From the NCBI RefSeq assembly GCF_016135805.1, contig NZ_JADWOX010000004.1, positions 62,001 through 126,000 of the forward strand: a stretch of DNA of 64,000 bases, read 5' to 3'. Below the pieces are notes generated by a model. It searched no databases. It was not told where the DNA came from and saw only the letters and a program-made list of their open reading frames with translations. The translations under genes were made by a program, and so were the position numbers. The stretch's first letter is position 1. Each line of letters opens with the position of its first letter. The DNA is from Caulobacter hibisci (GTDB lineage Bacteria > Pseudomonadota > Alphaproteobacteria > Caulobacterales > Caulobacteraceae). Below, in pieces: positions 1-8,503 of the stretch.

Positions 1-2
1 AG

Positions 3-1550
3 CGCGATATTAAGCGCGCGTCAGAGCAGACGACATTTGACGCTTGGCGCCCCGGAAAGCGCGGGCCGGTTAAAGGCACACGGCGCGTGGCGCCGGAAGT
101 ATTCGCGGTCGTGGAAGAGCACGTCTATGCGAATGCATCGACAAAGTTGAATGTCGCGAAGCTGGGCCGCGACGTTGACCACACTCTTCACAACAGAGGT
201 TTCACCGCGCTTGATGTTCCGGCTTCATCGACGCTCGAGCGCTTGGTTAAAGACATCGAAGCGGCTGATCCCGCGCACTTCGCCAACCGGCGGCATGGCC
301 GCGAAGGCCGGCGCGCTCATAGCCTCCAGATCGGGTCGTTGGTGACGACGCGGCCGTTGGAGATCGTCTGCATCGATCACACGCCGCTCGATCACCGCAC
401 CTTCGCGCTTGGAGACGAGGAGGTGGCCATTAAGCCCACCGGCACGGCAGCCCTAGACGTTCATACGGGGGTCTGCCTTGCTGCGTTCGTCTCCCTGTTT
501 CCGCCAAACTCGACGACCGTCGCCCTTGCCATGGCGCTGAGCGCGATTTCGAAAACTGAGAGCCTCCGCGCCTACGGCATTCCTGGGGAGTGGGAGGCGG
601 GTGGTCTGGGTGAAACGCTCTATGTCGACGGCGGGGCGGACCTGAAATCGAACGCCGTCCAGTGGGGATGCGACAGACACAACATCAAGCTACGGGTCGG
701 TTGGCCAGGAAGGCCCGAGCGGCGCGCTCGCATGGAAAGGCTTTGGGGCACCCTTTCCAGTGAGGTTCACAGTTGGGAGGGCACGACGCTCTCCAACACG
801 GTGGAATTGAACCGGCACGGCGGCCAGAAACCCGCGATGTGGGACCTCGAAGAAGTCCAGCGCCGCTTCCTTATCGCCGCGATGGAGTACAACAACGAGA
901 CCTACGGCGGGCCCAAGATCCCGCCGATCATGCAATGGCGTGATCAGTGTTCGCTCGCGGCTGTCAATCGACGCATCCCACGGGATCCGAGCCAGGTTTT
1001 CATCGACTTCTTGCCGTATAAGACTGCTGCGATCACGTTCGAGGGCATCAGGTTCGCCAATTGCTTCTTCCGATCGGGCGAACTGGCGAAGCTTCGCTAC
1101 GAGGGCGTTGATTCCACGACGATCCGGTATGATCCACGTGACTTAAGTCGTCTTTGGATAGCCGGCGATCGCGGCTACGTGGCGATACCGAGAAGCTACC
1201 CAAAGAGCGCGCCGAAAGAACTTTTTGCGCTTCGTCACTGGGGCAAACGACAATCCCAGATCGCGCAAGAAAAGAAGGACTCGGAACTTCTACGCCAACT
1301 TGCCGCCGCTAAAACGAGGCGGGTGCCACTGAGCGGCCAAACGTATCCCCCCGAAATTGTTCAAGAAGCTGTCTCCGTACTCAAGGAGTGGCGTGAGCGC
1401 GAGCAGGCCCTGGCTCTGCCGCCGACACCACTTGCAACGTCGCAGGGACCTGACGCGCCCCACACGCCAGACGGAAATCCGGGTGATCAACCAGGCTCGG
1501 CGCTGGCGCCGAACTTCTCCATCCCAACCTTCAAGCCTCGTCTCAAATAG
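3..1550 (+). CDS. tniA: TniA/TnsB-type DDE transposase, 5' end outside window
   Basis: Catalytic subunit of a transposon of the Tn5053/Tn7 group, which would cut or join element ends to target DNA. The reading frame is open from the window edge, so the N-terminal end-binding part of a protein normally about 550-700 residues long is missing; the GTG at 87 is probably just an internal codon. Counting from that GTG, the RNase H-like core shows D97 (IDHTPLD), D181 (VDGGADL) and E217 (RMERLWG), a D, D-35-E triad. A Mu-type beta-barrel region and a basic, proline-rich tail follow; in this family the tail contacts the ATPase partner. The stop codon overlaps the GTG of the next gene by one base, so the two are translationally coupled. 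Confidence 0.9.
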   Translation, partial: RDIKRASEQTTFDAWRPGKRGPVKGTRRVAPEVFAVVEEHVYANASTKLNVAKLGRDVDHTLHNRGFTALDVPASSTLERLVKDIEAADPAHFANRRHGREGRRAHSLQIGSLVTTRPLEIVCIDHTPLDHRTFALGDEEVAIKPTGTAALDVHTGVCLAAFVSLFPPNSTTVALAMALSAISKTESLRAYGIPGEWEAGGLGETLYVDGGADLKSNAVQWGCDRHNIKLRVGWPGRPERRARMERLWGTLSSEVHSWEGTTLSNTVELNRHGGQKPAMWDLEEVQRRFLIAAMEYNNETYGGPKIPPIMQWRDQCSLAAVNRRIPRDPSQVFIDFLPYKTAAITFEGIRFANCFFRSGELAKLRYEGVDSTTIRYDPRDLSRLWIAGDRGYVAIPRSYPKSAPKELFALRHWGKRQSQIAQEKKDSELLRQLAAAKTRRVPLSGQTYPPEIVQEAVSVLKEWREREQALALPPTPLATSQGPDAPHTPDGNPGDQPGSALAPNFSIPTFKPRLK

Positions 1551-2467
1551 TGGAGGCGCCAGTGCGTCCAAACATCATCCCCCAGGCTGCGCGCCTGCTC
1601 AACGCCTCAAATGCGGCCCGCTTTTCGTTTATAGAGCGCGACAAGGTGATCGAGACGCCGAATTTCACGCTCATCCAGAATCGACTAGCCGAGCTTGAGG
1701 CCCACCATCGGGTCATCCGCCCGCCCAACCTCGCTATCGTCGGCGAGTCTGGCATAGGCAAGACCCACGCGCTCACCGATTTCGCAGACCATCGACCGCC
1801 ACGCCGGTCCGCGGAAGGGCGATTGAAGGTTCGGGTGCTGCACGTCCAGTACCCGCCGCTTCCGGACAATCGCTGGCTGGCCGGATCCATGGCGAGCAAG
1901 CTGGGCTACCAGCTGGCTTTGCCGCGCGGCGAGATGGCGGTTTTCGAGCTCCTGGTCGACCTCCTCGAGGACGCCTCCACGCGTCTCATCATTGTTGAAG
2001 AACTGAACCAGCTCGCCGAGTGGCCTCGCTCGGAAGTCCGCGAATTTCACGGCATCATCCGTTGGCTATCGAACGAGTCTAAGGTCCCGATGGTGTTGTC
2101 AGGGACTGAGGAGGTGCTTGACCTGATCGACGGCGATGTCCAGCTGAGGCGACGGTTCGAACGCCTCATACTTTCGCCCTGGAAGCTGGACGAAGCCTTC
2201 GCGGGCTTCGTCAGCGGCTACCTACAAACCATACCGCTGCGTAATGAAACGGTGATCGATCGCAGCTTTATTGAAAGGCTGCACGAGGCCGCGGAGGGGA
2301 TCACCGATACGACGGTCAAAGTGCTGCAAAATGCGGCCAAGCACGCGATCCTGGACGGCGCCGAAAAGATCGAGGCGCGCCACATCCAAAAAGACGCGAC
2401 CCAACCGCCACCATCCACCGGCAAACGGCAGGTCGCGCGGCGAACCAAGCGCCGGCGCCTCAGGTGA
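1550..2467 (+). CDS. tniB: TniB/TnsC-like AAA+ ATPase of transposon
   Basis: ATPase that, in TniABQ and Tn7-type elements, bridges the target-recognition protein and the transposase and gives target immunity. At 305 residues it has the usual TniB size. Walker A is GESGIGKT at residues 65-72. The Walker B strand reads LIIVEELNQL (about 146-155), so the usual Asp before the catalytic Glu is replaced by Glu. A sensor-like VLSGTEE follows, and the C terminus is strongly basic. It starts with GTG inside the tniA stop and ends in a four-base GTGA overlap with tniQ. Family assignment is firm; whether the Glu-for-Asp change alters ATP turnover is unknown. Confidence 0.9.
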   Translation: MEAPVRPNIIPQAARLLNASNAARFSFIERDKVIETPNFTLIQNRLAELEAHHRVIRPPNLAIVGESGIGKTHALTDFADHRPPRRSAEGRLKVRVLHVQYPPLPDNRWLAGSMASKLGYQLALPRGEMAVFELLVDLLEDASTRLIIVEELNQLAEWPRSEVREFHGIIRWLSNESKVPMVLSGTEEVLDLIDGDVQLRRRFERLILSPWKLDEAFAGFVSGYLQTIPLRNETVIDRSFIERLHEAAEGITDTTVKVLQNAAKHAILDGAEKIEARHIQKDATQPPPSTGKRQVARRTKRRRLR

Positions 2468-3480
2468 GGGGGGCTTTTGCCTACGCGCCCCCCCTCGCCA
2501 ACGACGAACTGCTCGGGTCGTGGATTCACCGGGTCGCGATCGGGCACGGCGTGAGCGGCAGCGCGTTTCTGCAGGGGGAGGTCGAGGACGTCGACTGGAC
2601 GGCCGACGAGAACTTACTGCGCTGGCTGGCGCGTGGGTCGGGCCGATCGGTCATCCAGCTGCGATCGTGCACTCTCTCGCACCGCGTGCCCAAAGCTCAG
2701 AGGACCGACTTCGCTATGGCGTCGGGGCAGGTGTTTCCCGGCTGCCACGCCTACTGCCCAGGTTGCGGCGTCAGGGATCGCGAAGATCACGGCGAAGCCG
2801 TTCAGCGCCAAGCGAACGCTGGCCTGTGGCGCATTGCCTGTCCGGAGCATGGCTTGCTGTTGGACGGCGTCGACGACGAAGCGGAGTTGGAACCGGCGCC
2901 CCGGCGCCATAGCCGTCCCTGGTTGGAGGGGCGGCTACCGGTGGCCCGATCACGACGGGCGCCGGCGTTTGTGTTTGCTTTTGAGCGTGCGGTGAGGGCC
3001 GCCAGAGCGGGCCGGAGAACAGGCCGCTTCTGGATGATTGAAGCGCCGGAGGAGTTTTTGGCTTTGGCTCGAACGATCGCCAACCTCGCGCTGGTTCGCG
3101 CCGAATACGGTGTTCGCGGAGAGTGCGCTGCGGCCGCTCTGGTGGGCGGGCGGTTGGCCTTGCGGATCGGCGTCGATTTCTTCGATCCCCAGTGCCTTGA
3201 CCGAGTCTCTACCCGGGCTCGCGTGCATGCGCTGACAGCGACCGCCATGCTCATGTTGAGCCCGAGCGGCGTCACCAGGCTCGACGTCGCCGGTTGGCCG
3301 CCCCTCCAGCCGCTTCTGGAGTCTCGGCGTCCGCCCAAAACGGCCTGGGAAGCTGCAGGCGCTGCGTGGGATTGGGATGTCGTGGAGTTGTTGCTGCCGC
3401 TGGCCGGCGACTGGCCAGCTGAGCTGAAGGAACCGGTTGAAGTGATGGTGGCGCTACGGAGAAACTATCTGGCCAGCTGA
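2464..3480 (+). CDS. tniQ: TniQ family transposition target-site protein
   Basis: TniQ/TnsD-family protein that couples a chosen target site to the TniB ATPase. The N-terminal region has the TniQ look (DELLGSWIHR near residue 15) and a zinc-ribbon candidate made of C98-x2-C101 (YCPGC) with C126-x2-H129 (ACPEH). At 338 residues it is a short, TniQ-like version rather than the longer TnsD with a DNA-binding extension. It starts with GTG in a GTGA overlap with tniB. No separate site-specific resolvase follows in the window. Confidence 0.85.
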   Translation: MRGAFAYAPPLANDELLGSWIHRVAIGHGVSGSAFLQGEVEDVDWTADENLLRWLARGSGRSVIQLRSCTLSHRVPKAQRTDFAMASGQVFPGCHAYCPGCGVRDREDHGEAVQRQANAGLWRIACPEHGLLLDGVDDEAELEPAPRRHSRPWLEGRLPVARSRRAPAFVFAFERAVRAARAGRRTGRFWMIEAPEEFLALARTIANLALVRAEYGVRGECAAAALVGGRLALRIGVDFFDPQCLDRVSTRARVHALTATAMLMLSPSGVTRLDVAGWPPLQPLLESRRPPKTAWEAAGAAWDWDVVELLLPLAGDWPAELKEPVEVMVALRRNYLAS

Positions 3481-3570
3481 TCCCTTAGCCACTGGTCGCG
3501 CCTTCCTGCCTGTCGCCTAAATTTGGCGATTTCGCTTGATCGTGGAACCTGCCCGACTCAGAATCGGGTC

Positions 3571-3924
3571 ATGCAGCAGCAGGCAAGACGAGCGTCATTT
3601 GCAGACGAGGGGCGTGTCGCCCTATCCGTTCGGCTCCCGCGCGCCATGCATCGACGTATGCGCGAAATCGCCCTGCGCCGAGACGTCAGAGTCAACGATC
3701 TCTACCAAGACACCCTGCAGGAGTACATCGAGAGCGGTCAGGTGCGGCCGGCTCTGCTATTCTCGCCACCCGCGAGCGCGCAGCCCGTGACGCTCTGGCT
3801 GGCGCCTGAGTTCATGGCCAAGTTTCGCACGACGATAGAGCGGCACGATTGGTTACCGGGCAGCCTAGTGCTGACAGCTGTCGTGGAAGCGTTCGGTCTG
3901 GAAGATCTGTCGGTCGCTGGATGA
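3571..3924 (+). CDS. Small ribbon-helix-helix-like protein
   Basis: A 117-residue protein of unknown role. Residues about 14-52 (from VALSVRLPRAMHRRM to LQEYIES) have the pattern of a ribbon-helix-helix DNA-binding fold: a short beta strand followed by two amphipathic helices. The C-terminal half (VTLWLAPEFMAKF...) looks like a second, degenerate strand-helix unit. ATG 3571 is preferred over a weak TTG at 3523, because the region before 3571 encodes no family-like sequence. It lies 90 bases after tniQ in the same direction and faces the merR gene. It could be an accessory regulator of the transposon or an orphan antitoxin-type protein; no toxin gene is next to it. Confidence 0.6.
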   Translation: MQQQARRASFADEGRVALSVRLPRAMHRRMREIALRRDVRVNDLYQDTLQEYIESGQVRPALLFSPPASAQPVTLWLAPEFMAKFRTTIERHDWLPGSLVLTAVVEAFGLEDLSVAG

Positions 3925-3967
3925 CCGGTTGGAGCAGAGGCCAGGCGTCAGTTTCTCTGCGCACGTC

Positions 3968-4375
3968 CTAGGCTGCCGCGGGCGAACCGGCCAACGCCTC
4001 AATCACCCGGCAATCAGCGGCCCGTCCGTCACAGGTCGCGGCCACCATCCGCCGCAGTTCGACACGCAAGGTTTCTAGTTGGGCGATCTTCGCCTCGACG
4101 TCGTCGAGCTGGCGGGAGGCCAGTGCATTGGCTTCGCCGCAGGGGCGCTCAGGATTGTCGGAAAGGTCAAGGAGGTTGCGTATCGCCTCAACTGAGAAGC
4201 CGAGCTGGCGCGCGTGGCGGATGAACGCCAGACGGCGGACAGCGGTCTTGTCATAGACGCGCCGATCTTTGGCAGTCCGGATCGGCTCCGGCAGCAGCCC
4301 AATCTCCTCATAGAAGCGAATGGTCGGGATCTTTACGTCCGAGGCCTTGGCCAACTGGCCAATCGATAGGGTCAT
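3968..4375 (-). CDS. MerR family regulator, CadR/ZntR/PbrR type
   Basis: Metal-responsive activator of 135 residues. The N-terminal winged helix-turn-helix (IGQLAKASDVKIPTIRFYEE, residues 5-24) is typical MerR; a long dimerisation helix follows. Cysteines C79 (RPCGEA), C115 and C122 (TCDGRAADC) sit where CadR and PbrR carry their three metal-binding cysteines (about 77, 112 and 119), so Cd, Zn or Pb is a likely inducer. It is divergent from the CDF-like transporter gene, with an operator of the expected MerR form in between. By family behaviour it would twist the over-long spacer promoter when metal binds. Confidence 0.9.
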   Translation of the reverse strand: MTLSIGQLAKASDVKIPTIRFYEEIGLLPEPIRTAKDRRVYDKTAVRRLAFIRHARQLGFSVEAIRNLLDLSDNPERPCGEANALASRQLDDVEAKIAQLETLRVELRRMVAATCDGRAADCRVIEALAGSPAAA

Positions 4376-4408
4376 TGAATTGTCTCCTCGGACGCAAATA
4401 GGCCCTTG

Positions 4409-4429
4409 ATCCTCTAGTGGCTAGAGGAT
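4409..4429. promoter_or_regulatory. MerR-type operator in divergent promoter
   Basis: Perfect inverted repeat ATCCTCTAG-TGG-CTAGAGGAT (9-bp arms, 3-bp centre), the form used by CadR, ZntR and PbrR. TTGATC at 4406-4411 would be the -35 for the plus-strand transporter, with the dyad filling the 19-20 bp spacer expected in MerR promoters. The -10 would then fall near 4431-4436, putting the transcription start at or next to ATG 4444. Confidence 0.8.
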
Positions 4430-4443
4430 GCATGGGTGGCGCC

Positions 4444-5166
4444 ATGAGCGACTCTTGTTCCAGTAAGTCAGTCGCCTTGAGCTGCGGTTGCGGCGCCGAG
4501 GTGAAGTTCGACGGCGCCACCCCAGCCTATCGCCGCGCCTTGGGCTGGGTGATCGCGATCAATCTTGTCGGCTTCGTCGTCGTGCTGATCGGGGGCTTGA
4601 TCCAGGGCTCGGCGTCCTTGTCAGCCAACGCCCTGGACTTCCTGGCCGACAGCGCCACCTACACCATCAGCCTGTGGGCAATCGGGCGCTCTGTGGGCGT
4701 TCGCACGGCCGCGGCGCTTTTCAAGGGCGTCAGTCTCGGCGCGGTCGCCCTGTCTGTTGCCGGCTTCGCCGCCTGGCGGGCCTGGAGCGGCGCGGCGCCC
4801 TCCGGCGAGGCCATCTCGGCCCTAGGACTGTTCGGCGCCCTCGCCAATCTGGCCGCCGCGGGGCTGCTCGTGCGCTACCGCGACGGCGACGCCAACGTCC
4901 GGTCGGTCTGGCTCTGCACCCGCAACGACCTGATCCAGTGTCTAGCAGTCGCCGCCACCGGCGGCCTGGTGTGGCTAACCGGCTCGCGCTGGCCAGACCT
5001 CATCGTCGGCCTGCTGCTGGCCGGTGTCTTCCTGAGCTCGGCCTACCAGATCATCCGCCAGGCCCGCGCTGAACACCGCGCCGCTCTGGCCCCCACACGA
5101 CCGGCCAGCTCCCAGCCAGACCGTGATCATGTAACGCATTCCCACGCCTCGCGGCGGACGCTATAG
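4444..5166 (+). CDS. CDF-like cation efflux protein
   Basis: Short integral membrane cation transporter (240 residues from ATG 4444), the probable direct target of the adjacent MerR regulator. Six hydrophobic segments can be seen, starting near VIAINLVGFVVV and ending near LLLAGVFLSSAYQI. The second has a DFLAD (DxxxD) pair where CDF exporters bind metal; the fifth has TRNDLIQ. There is no long cytoplasmic C-terminal domain, only a short His-containing tail. The N terminus is Cys-rich (SCSSKSVALSCGCG). GTG 4417 and ATG 4432 are in frame but lie inside or beside the MerR operator, so ATG 4444, probably on a leaderless message, is preferred. Substrate is inferred from context (Cd/Zn/Co group). 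Confidence 0.75.
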   Translation: MSDSCSSKSVALSCGCGAEVKFDGATPAYRRALGWVIAINLVGFVVVLIGGLIQGSASLSANALDFLADSATYTISLWAIGRSVGVRTAAALFKGVSLGAVALSVAGFAAWRAWSGAAPSGEAISALGLFGALANLAAAGLLVRYRDGDANVRSVWLCTRNDLIQCLAVAATGGLVWLTGSRWPDLIVGLLLAGVFLSSAYQIIRQARAEHRAALAPTRPASSQPDRDHVTHSHASRRTL

Positions 5167-5174
5167 GGCAGGTG

Positions 5175-5540
5175 ATGACAGGCTTGATGACATGGTTCCG
5201 GCAGGCGGGAGGCGCTTTAATCGCCTGTCTTCTGCTTGCCCTCGTTGTCGCGCCCACCCTCGACACAGCTATGTGCGCCACCGACGGCGAGCGGTCATCC
5301 GCGACCAGCGTCCAAGTCGTCGATCAAAGCGTCGACGTCGATCATAAGAACAGCAATGATCACGATGGCGGCGCGGATGTTTGCATCCACGGCCATTGCC
5401 ACCACGCCTCGCCCATCATCGGCGGCGAAGGCCTGCTGTACAGCGCCCGCGATCCACTGACCTCGCACACCGCGCCGCGGAACCTCGGCGTTCCGCCGTC
5501 TTCCGCCCCGGACCGCCTCGAAGAGCCTCCTCGCGCCTGA
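5175..5540 (+). CDS. Small secreted His-rich protein in metal operon
   Basis: A 121-residue protein of no family I recognise. The N terminus is a signal sequence or membrane anchor (hydrophobic run ALIACLLLALVVAPT). The middle is rich in His, Asp and Cys (DHKNSNDHDGGADVCIHGHC), a likely metal-binding patch in the periplasm. Small proteins like this often precede czcCBA genes and may buffer or sense metal. It lies 8 bases after the CDF-like gene and 56 bases before czcC. GTG 5172 directly precedes ATG 5175; the latter is chosen because the AGGGCAGG upstream suits it. Confidence 0.65.
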   Translation: MTGLMTWFRQAGGALIACLLLALVVAPTLDTAMCATDGERSSATSVQVVDQSVDVDHKNSNDHDGGADVCIHGHCHHASPIIGGEGLLYSARDPLTSHTAPRNLGVPPSSAPDRLEEPPRA

Positions 5541-5596
5541 CCCGGCCGCGCTTACGCGCGTGTTCGCCTTCGTCAGAACGCAAGTAGGGATCTCCC

Positions 5597-6823
5597 ATGC
5601 CATCGCTATCTGCCTGGCCCGTCGCCTTCGGCGCGGTCCTAGGCCTCGTGAGCCTCGGCGCGCCCATCGGCGCGGCCGCTGCTCCGGTGACGCTCGCCGC
5701 CGCGCTTGAACGCGCTCAGGCTCAGTCACCACTCATCACCTCGGCCCAGGCCGCCCTGGCCGCCGCCCAAGGACGGGCTCGCCAAGCCGGTTTCGCACCC
5801 AACCCTGAAGCCAGCCTTCAAAGCGAGAATATCGCTGGCTCTGGACCCTATGACGGGTTTTCCAGCGCCGAGACGACGTTCTCGATCGGTCAACGGCTTG
5901 AACTGGGCGGCAAGCGCCGTACCCGCGCGGCGGCCGCCCAGGCCGAGGTTGAGGCCGCGGTCGTGCGCGTCGCCATCGCCCGCGCGGACCTGACCCAAGA
6001 GGTGAAGGCCCAGTACGCACAGGCCCTTCAGGCCGATGCCCGCGTCGCTTTGGCCCAGGAGGCCGCCGAGCGGGCGCATGATCTGGCCGGCGTCGCCGCC
6101 ACATTGGTCGAAGCCGGGCGCGAGCCGCCGCTGCGGGCTCTGCGCGCCAGGACCGCCAGCGACGAAGCAGAAGCCGCTGTCCTAGCGGCGCAGGCCCAGG
6201 CCGCCGCGGCCCGACGCGCCCTGACGAGCCTTTGGGCCGACCCAGATCCGCAAATCGAACTGGTTGAACCCTTAGGGACGCCGGCTCTGCCCGCTGTGAT
6301 CGATCCGACAGCCTCCCTGGATGTCCGATTGGCGCAGGCCGAGCGCGCCAGCGCCGAGGCTGCGATCGATCGTGAGCGGGCGGCGGGCAAGCCCGACCTG
6401 ACCGTCCAGGCCGGGGTTCGCCGCTTCGAGCAGACGGGGGACCAGGCGCTGATCGTCGGGTTCACCGCACCCATCCCGATCCGCGACCGGAACCAGGGCA
6501 ACGTCGCGGCCGCCCGGGCGGACGCCAACGCCGCCGAGGCGCGTGAGCGCCTGGCGCTGGCGCGGTCGGTCCGCGCGGTGCGTGACGCCCAGGCCTCGCT
6601 CAAGGCCGCCGAGGCCAGGCTCGAAGTGCTTTCCAGCCGGACGGTTCCGCAGGCTCAGCAAGCCGTGGACCTGGCGCGCCAGGGCTTCCAGGCCGGGAAG
6701 TTCTCTCTGCTCGACGTGCTGGACGCCCAGGCCGCCCTGTCGGCCTCTCGCAACGACCTCATCGCCGCGCGCCTTGAGCGCGCCACGGCGCTGGCCGCGC
6801 TCGAACGCGCCGCCGCGCAATAG
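5597..6823 (+). CDS. czcC: CzcC/CusC-like outer membrane efflux channel (TolC family)
   Basis: Outer membrane exit duct of a tripartite metal pump. At 408 residues it has a signal peptide (to about AAAAP, residue 30) and two internally related halves rich in Ala, Gln and Arg that form the long helical barrel (ALERAQAQSPLITSAQAAL at the start; LARQGFQAGKFSLLDVLDAQ near the end, the classic OEP motif). It is the first of the czcC-czcB-orf-czcA series, with only 8 bases to czcB. Substrates cannot be read from this subunit alone. Confidence 0.88.
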   Translation: MPSLSAWPVAFGAVLGLVSLGAPIGAAAAPVTLAAALERAQAQSPLITSAQAALAAAQGRARQAGFAPNPEASLQSENIAGSGPYDGFSSAETTFSIGQRLELGGKRRTRAAAAQAEVEAAVVRVAIARADLTQEVKAQYAQALQADARVALAQEAAERAHDLAGVAATLVEAGREPPLRALRARTASDEAEAAVLAAQAQAAAARRALTSLWADPDPQIELVEPLGTPALPAVIDPTASLDVRLAQAERASAEAAIDRERAAGKPDLTVQAGVRRFEQTGDQALIVGFTAPIPIRDRNQGNVAAARADANAAEARERLALARSVRAVRDAQASLKAAEARLEVLSSRTVPQAQQAVDLARQGFQAGKFSLLDVLDAQAALSASRNDLIAARLERATALAALERAAAQ

Positions 6824-6831
6824 GACCTGAC

Positions 6832-8055
6832 ATGACCAGAACCACTGACAAGACCAAGCTGCTGGCCGCCGTGGCGATCAGCAGCCTGATTGCAGCCAGC
6901 GCCGGCGCCCTGATCGGCCGCTCGCTTCTGGCGCCGAAAGCTCCCGCCCAAGCAACGTCCGTGAAGGCCGAGCAACGCGAAGAGGGCGAAGCGGGCCACG
7001 CCGAAGGCGAGGCCAAGGCCGGAGAGAAGGAAGAAGAAGGCCATATCGAAATGAACGCCGAGCGGCTTGCCGCGTCCGGCATTCGAGTCGAGACGCTGGC
7101 GACGGGCGGGCTCTCGGCCGGCATCGTAGCTCAGGCCTCCGTGGTGGGATCCCCGGACGGCGCCGCGACGCTGGCGGCCCGCGCCGACGGCGCCGTGGTG
7201 CGGATCAACAAGCGCCTGGGCGACACCGTCGCGGCCGGCGAGGCCCTGGCCTCGATCGAAAGCCGCGACGCGGCGGCCATCAGTTCCGAACGGTCAGCGG
7301 CCGCCGCCAAGGCTACGGCCGCCCGCCAGGCCTTCGCCCGCGAAAAGCGCCTGTTCGACGCCAAGATCACGGCGCGTCAGGACTTGGAAGCCGCTCAGGC
7401 CGAGGTCGCGATCGCCGAGGCCGAGTTGCGCCGCGCTTCCAGCGCCGGGGCCGCCGCCGGCGTGAGCGCCAATGGACGGTATGTGATCGTCTCCAGCCCC
7501 ATCTCCGGGAAGATCACCGCCGCGCCGCTGGTCCTTGGATCGTACGTAACGGCGGGCACGGAACTCTTCCGGGTCGCTAATCCCCGCAAGATCGAGGTCC
7601 AGGCTTCACTGCCCGCCTCGGACGCCGCCCGCATCGCGGCCGGCGACCAAGCGCTGATCGAGACTTCGCAAGGCACGATTCCCGCCCTCGTCCGGTCGAT
7701 CACGCCAGGCGTCGACGTCGAAAGCCGCGCGGCGACCGCCATCCTCACCCTGGCGCAAGGCCAGGCGGGCCTTGTTCCCGGCCAGGCGGTGCGCGTTCGG
7801 ATCGTTCCGCGCGGCGCAGCCGCCACGGATCGTTTCTCGGTCCCCGAAGAGGCGGTCCAATCGGTCGAGGGCGCGGACAGCGTGTTCGTGCGCGGCCAGG
7901 ACGGCTTCACGGCCCGTCCGGTCAAGATCGGCCGGCGCGGCGGCGGGCGCATCGAGATCCTGTCGGGCGTCAATGCCGGCGAGCAAATCGCCGGCCAGGG
8001 CGCGTTCCTCCTGAAGGCTGAACTTGGCAAGGGGGAGGCCGAGCATGGGCACTAA
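6832..8055 (+). CDS. czcB: CzcB-like periplasmic adaptor of RND metal pump
   Basis: Membrane fusion protein (407 residues) linking the RND pump to the outer membrane channel. It has an N-terminal signal anchor, then an acidic and His-containing stretch (about residues 45-75, GEAGHAEGEAKAGEKEEEGH) as seen in metal-type adaptors. A barrel-sandwich/lipoyl half-motif (GAVVRINKRLGDTVAAGEAL), a helical hairpin and a second lipoyl half (VSSPISGKITAAPLVLGSYV) follow. The C terminus ends EAEHGH. ATG 8045 of the next gene overlaps its last codons. Confidence 0.9.
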   Translation: MTRTTDKTKLLAAVAISSLIAASAGALIGRSLLAPKAPAQATSVKAEQREEGEAGHAEGEAKAGEKEEEGHIEMNAERLAASGIRVETLATGGLSAGIVAQASVVGSPDGAATLAARADGAVVRINKRLGDTVAAGEALASIESRDAAAISSERSAAAAKATAARQAFAREKRLFDAKITARQDLEAAQAEVAIAEAELRRASSAGAAAGVSANGRYVIVSSPISGKITAAPLVLGSYVTAGTELFRVANPRKIEVQASLPASDAARIAAGDQALIETSQGTIPALVRSITPGVDVESRAATAILTLAQGQAGLVPGQAVRVRIVPRGAAATDRFSVPEEAVQSVEGADSVFVRGQDGFTARPVKIGRRGGGRIEILSGVNAGEQIAGQGAFLLKAELGKGEAEHGH

Positions 8056-8503
8056 GCGCGCGATCATGAAGCCTCTCTTCATCGTGGCCGGCGCCTTCGG
8101 GGTCCTGGCCCCCTTGGCCCTGATCGCGACAACCGCGCAGGCGCAGGGGCGTCTGAAACCCCAGCCCATCTTCGCGCTGCTGAGCCAAGGCCATTTGAAG
8201 GTCCTGACGGCATCCGCTTGGAGCGAGCTTGACGGGTTGAGCGTGTCCGGACTTGTTCGCCGCGCGCCGCTCTGGAAAACCAATGTTACGGGACACCTCG
8301 ACATCGAGGCCTTCGACCAGGCAGGCCGTCGTTTGGGTTCGACGTCCGCTGTCTGGCGCGGCTCGCTCGGATCAAGCGGTCACAATGAGGCCGCCCGCTA
8401 CAACGCTCGCCTTGCGGGCGTGAACCCGGCCGAGGTGATGCGCGTCGCGGTCACCTACCATCCCGTCGCGCACGCGGCCGAGCCTATGGAGGCCGCGCGA
8501 TGA
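8045..8503 (+). CDS. Small exported protein between czcB and czcA
   Basis: A 152-residue protein I cannot assign to a family. It has a signal peptide if started at ATG 8045 or ATG 8066 (hydrophobic run FIVAGAFGVLAPLALIATTA, then AQAQ). The mature part is a small, mixed-strand domain without Cys (LKVLTASAWSELDGLSV; VAVTYHPVAHA). It overlaps czcB by 11 bases and czcA by 4 bases (ATGA), so it is translationally coupled to the pump, which argues for a role in pump assembly or in metal delivery in the periplasm. Confidence 0.6.
   Translation: MGTKRAIMKPLFIVAGAFGVLAPLALIATTAQAQGRLKPQPIFALLSQGHLKVLTASAWSELDGLSVSGLVRRAPLWKTNVTGHLDIEAFDQAGRRLGSTSAVWRGSLGSSGHNEAARYNARLAGVNPAEVMRVAVTYHPVAHAAEPMEAAR

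Larger units (their letters stand above)
1..3480 (+). mobile_element. Tn7/Tn5053-like transposition module (tniA-tniB-tniQ)
   Basis: Three overlapping genes in the order transposase, AAA+ ATPase, TniQ form the core transposition module. The element starts left of the window, so neither a left end nor a tnsA-like gene can be seen. The metal-resistance and putative defence genes downstream lie where cargo of such elements usually lies, but I could not identify a right end or a target-site duplication, so the extent of the element is open. Confidence 0.75.

Noticed and set aside
3511..3540. Possible transposon end (TGTCGCCTAAATTTGGCGAT) after tniQ
   Set aside because: It begins with TGTC and contains a short TCGCC/GGCGA dyad, but the only counterpart found is an 8-base match (TTAGGCGA at 24140). 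That is too short to call an end pair.
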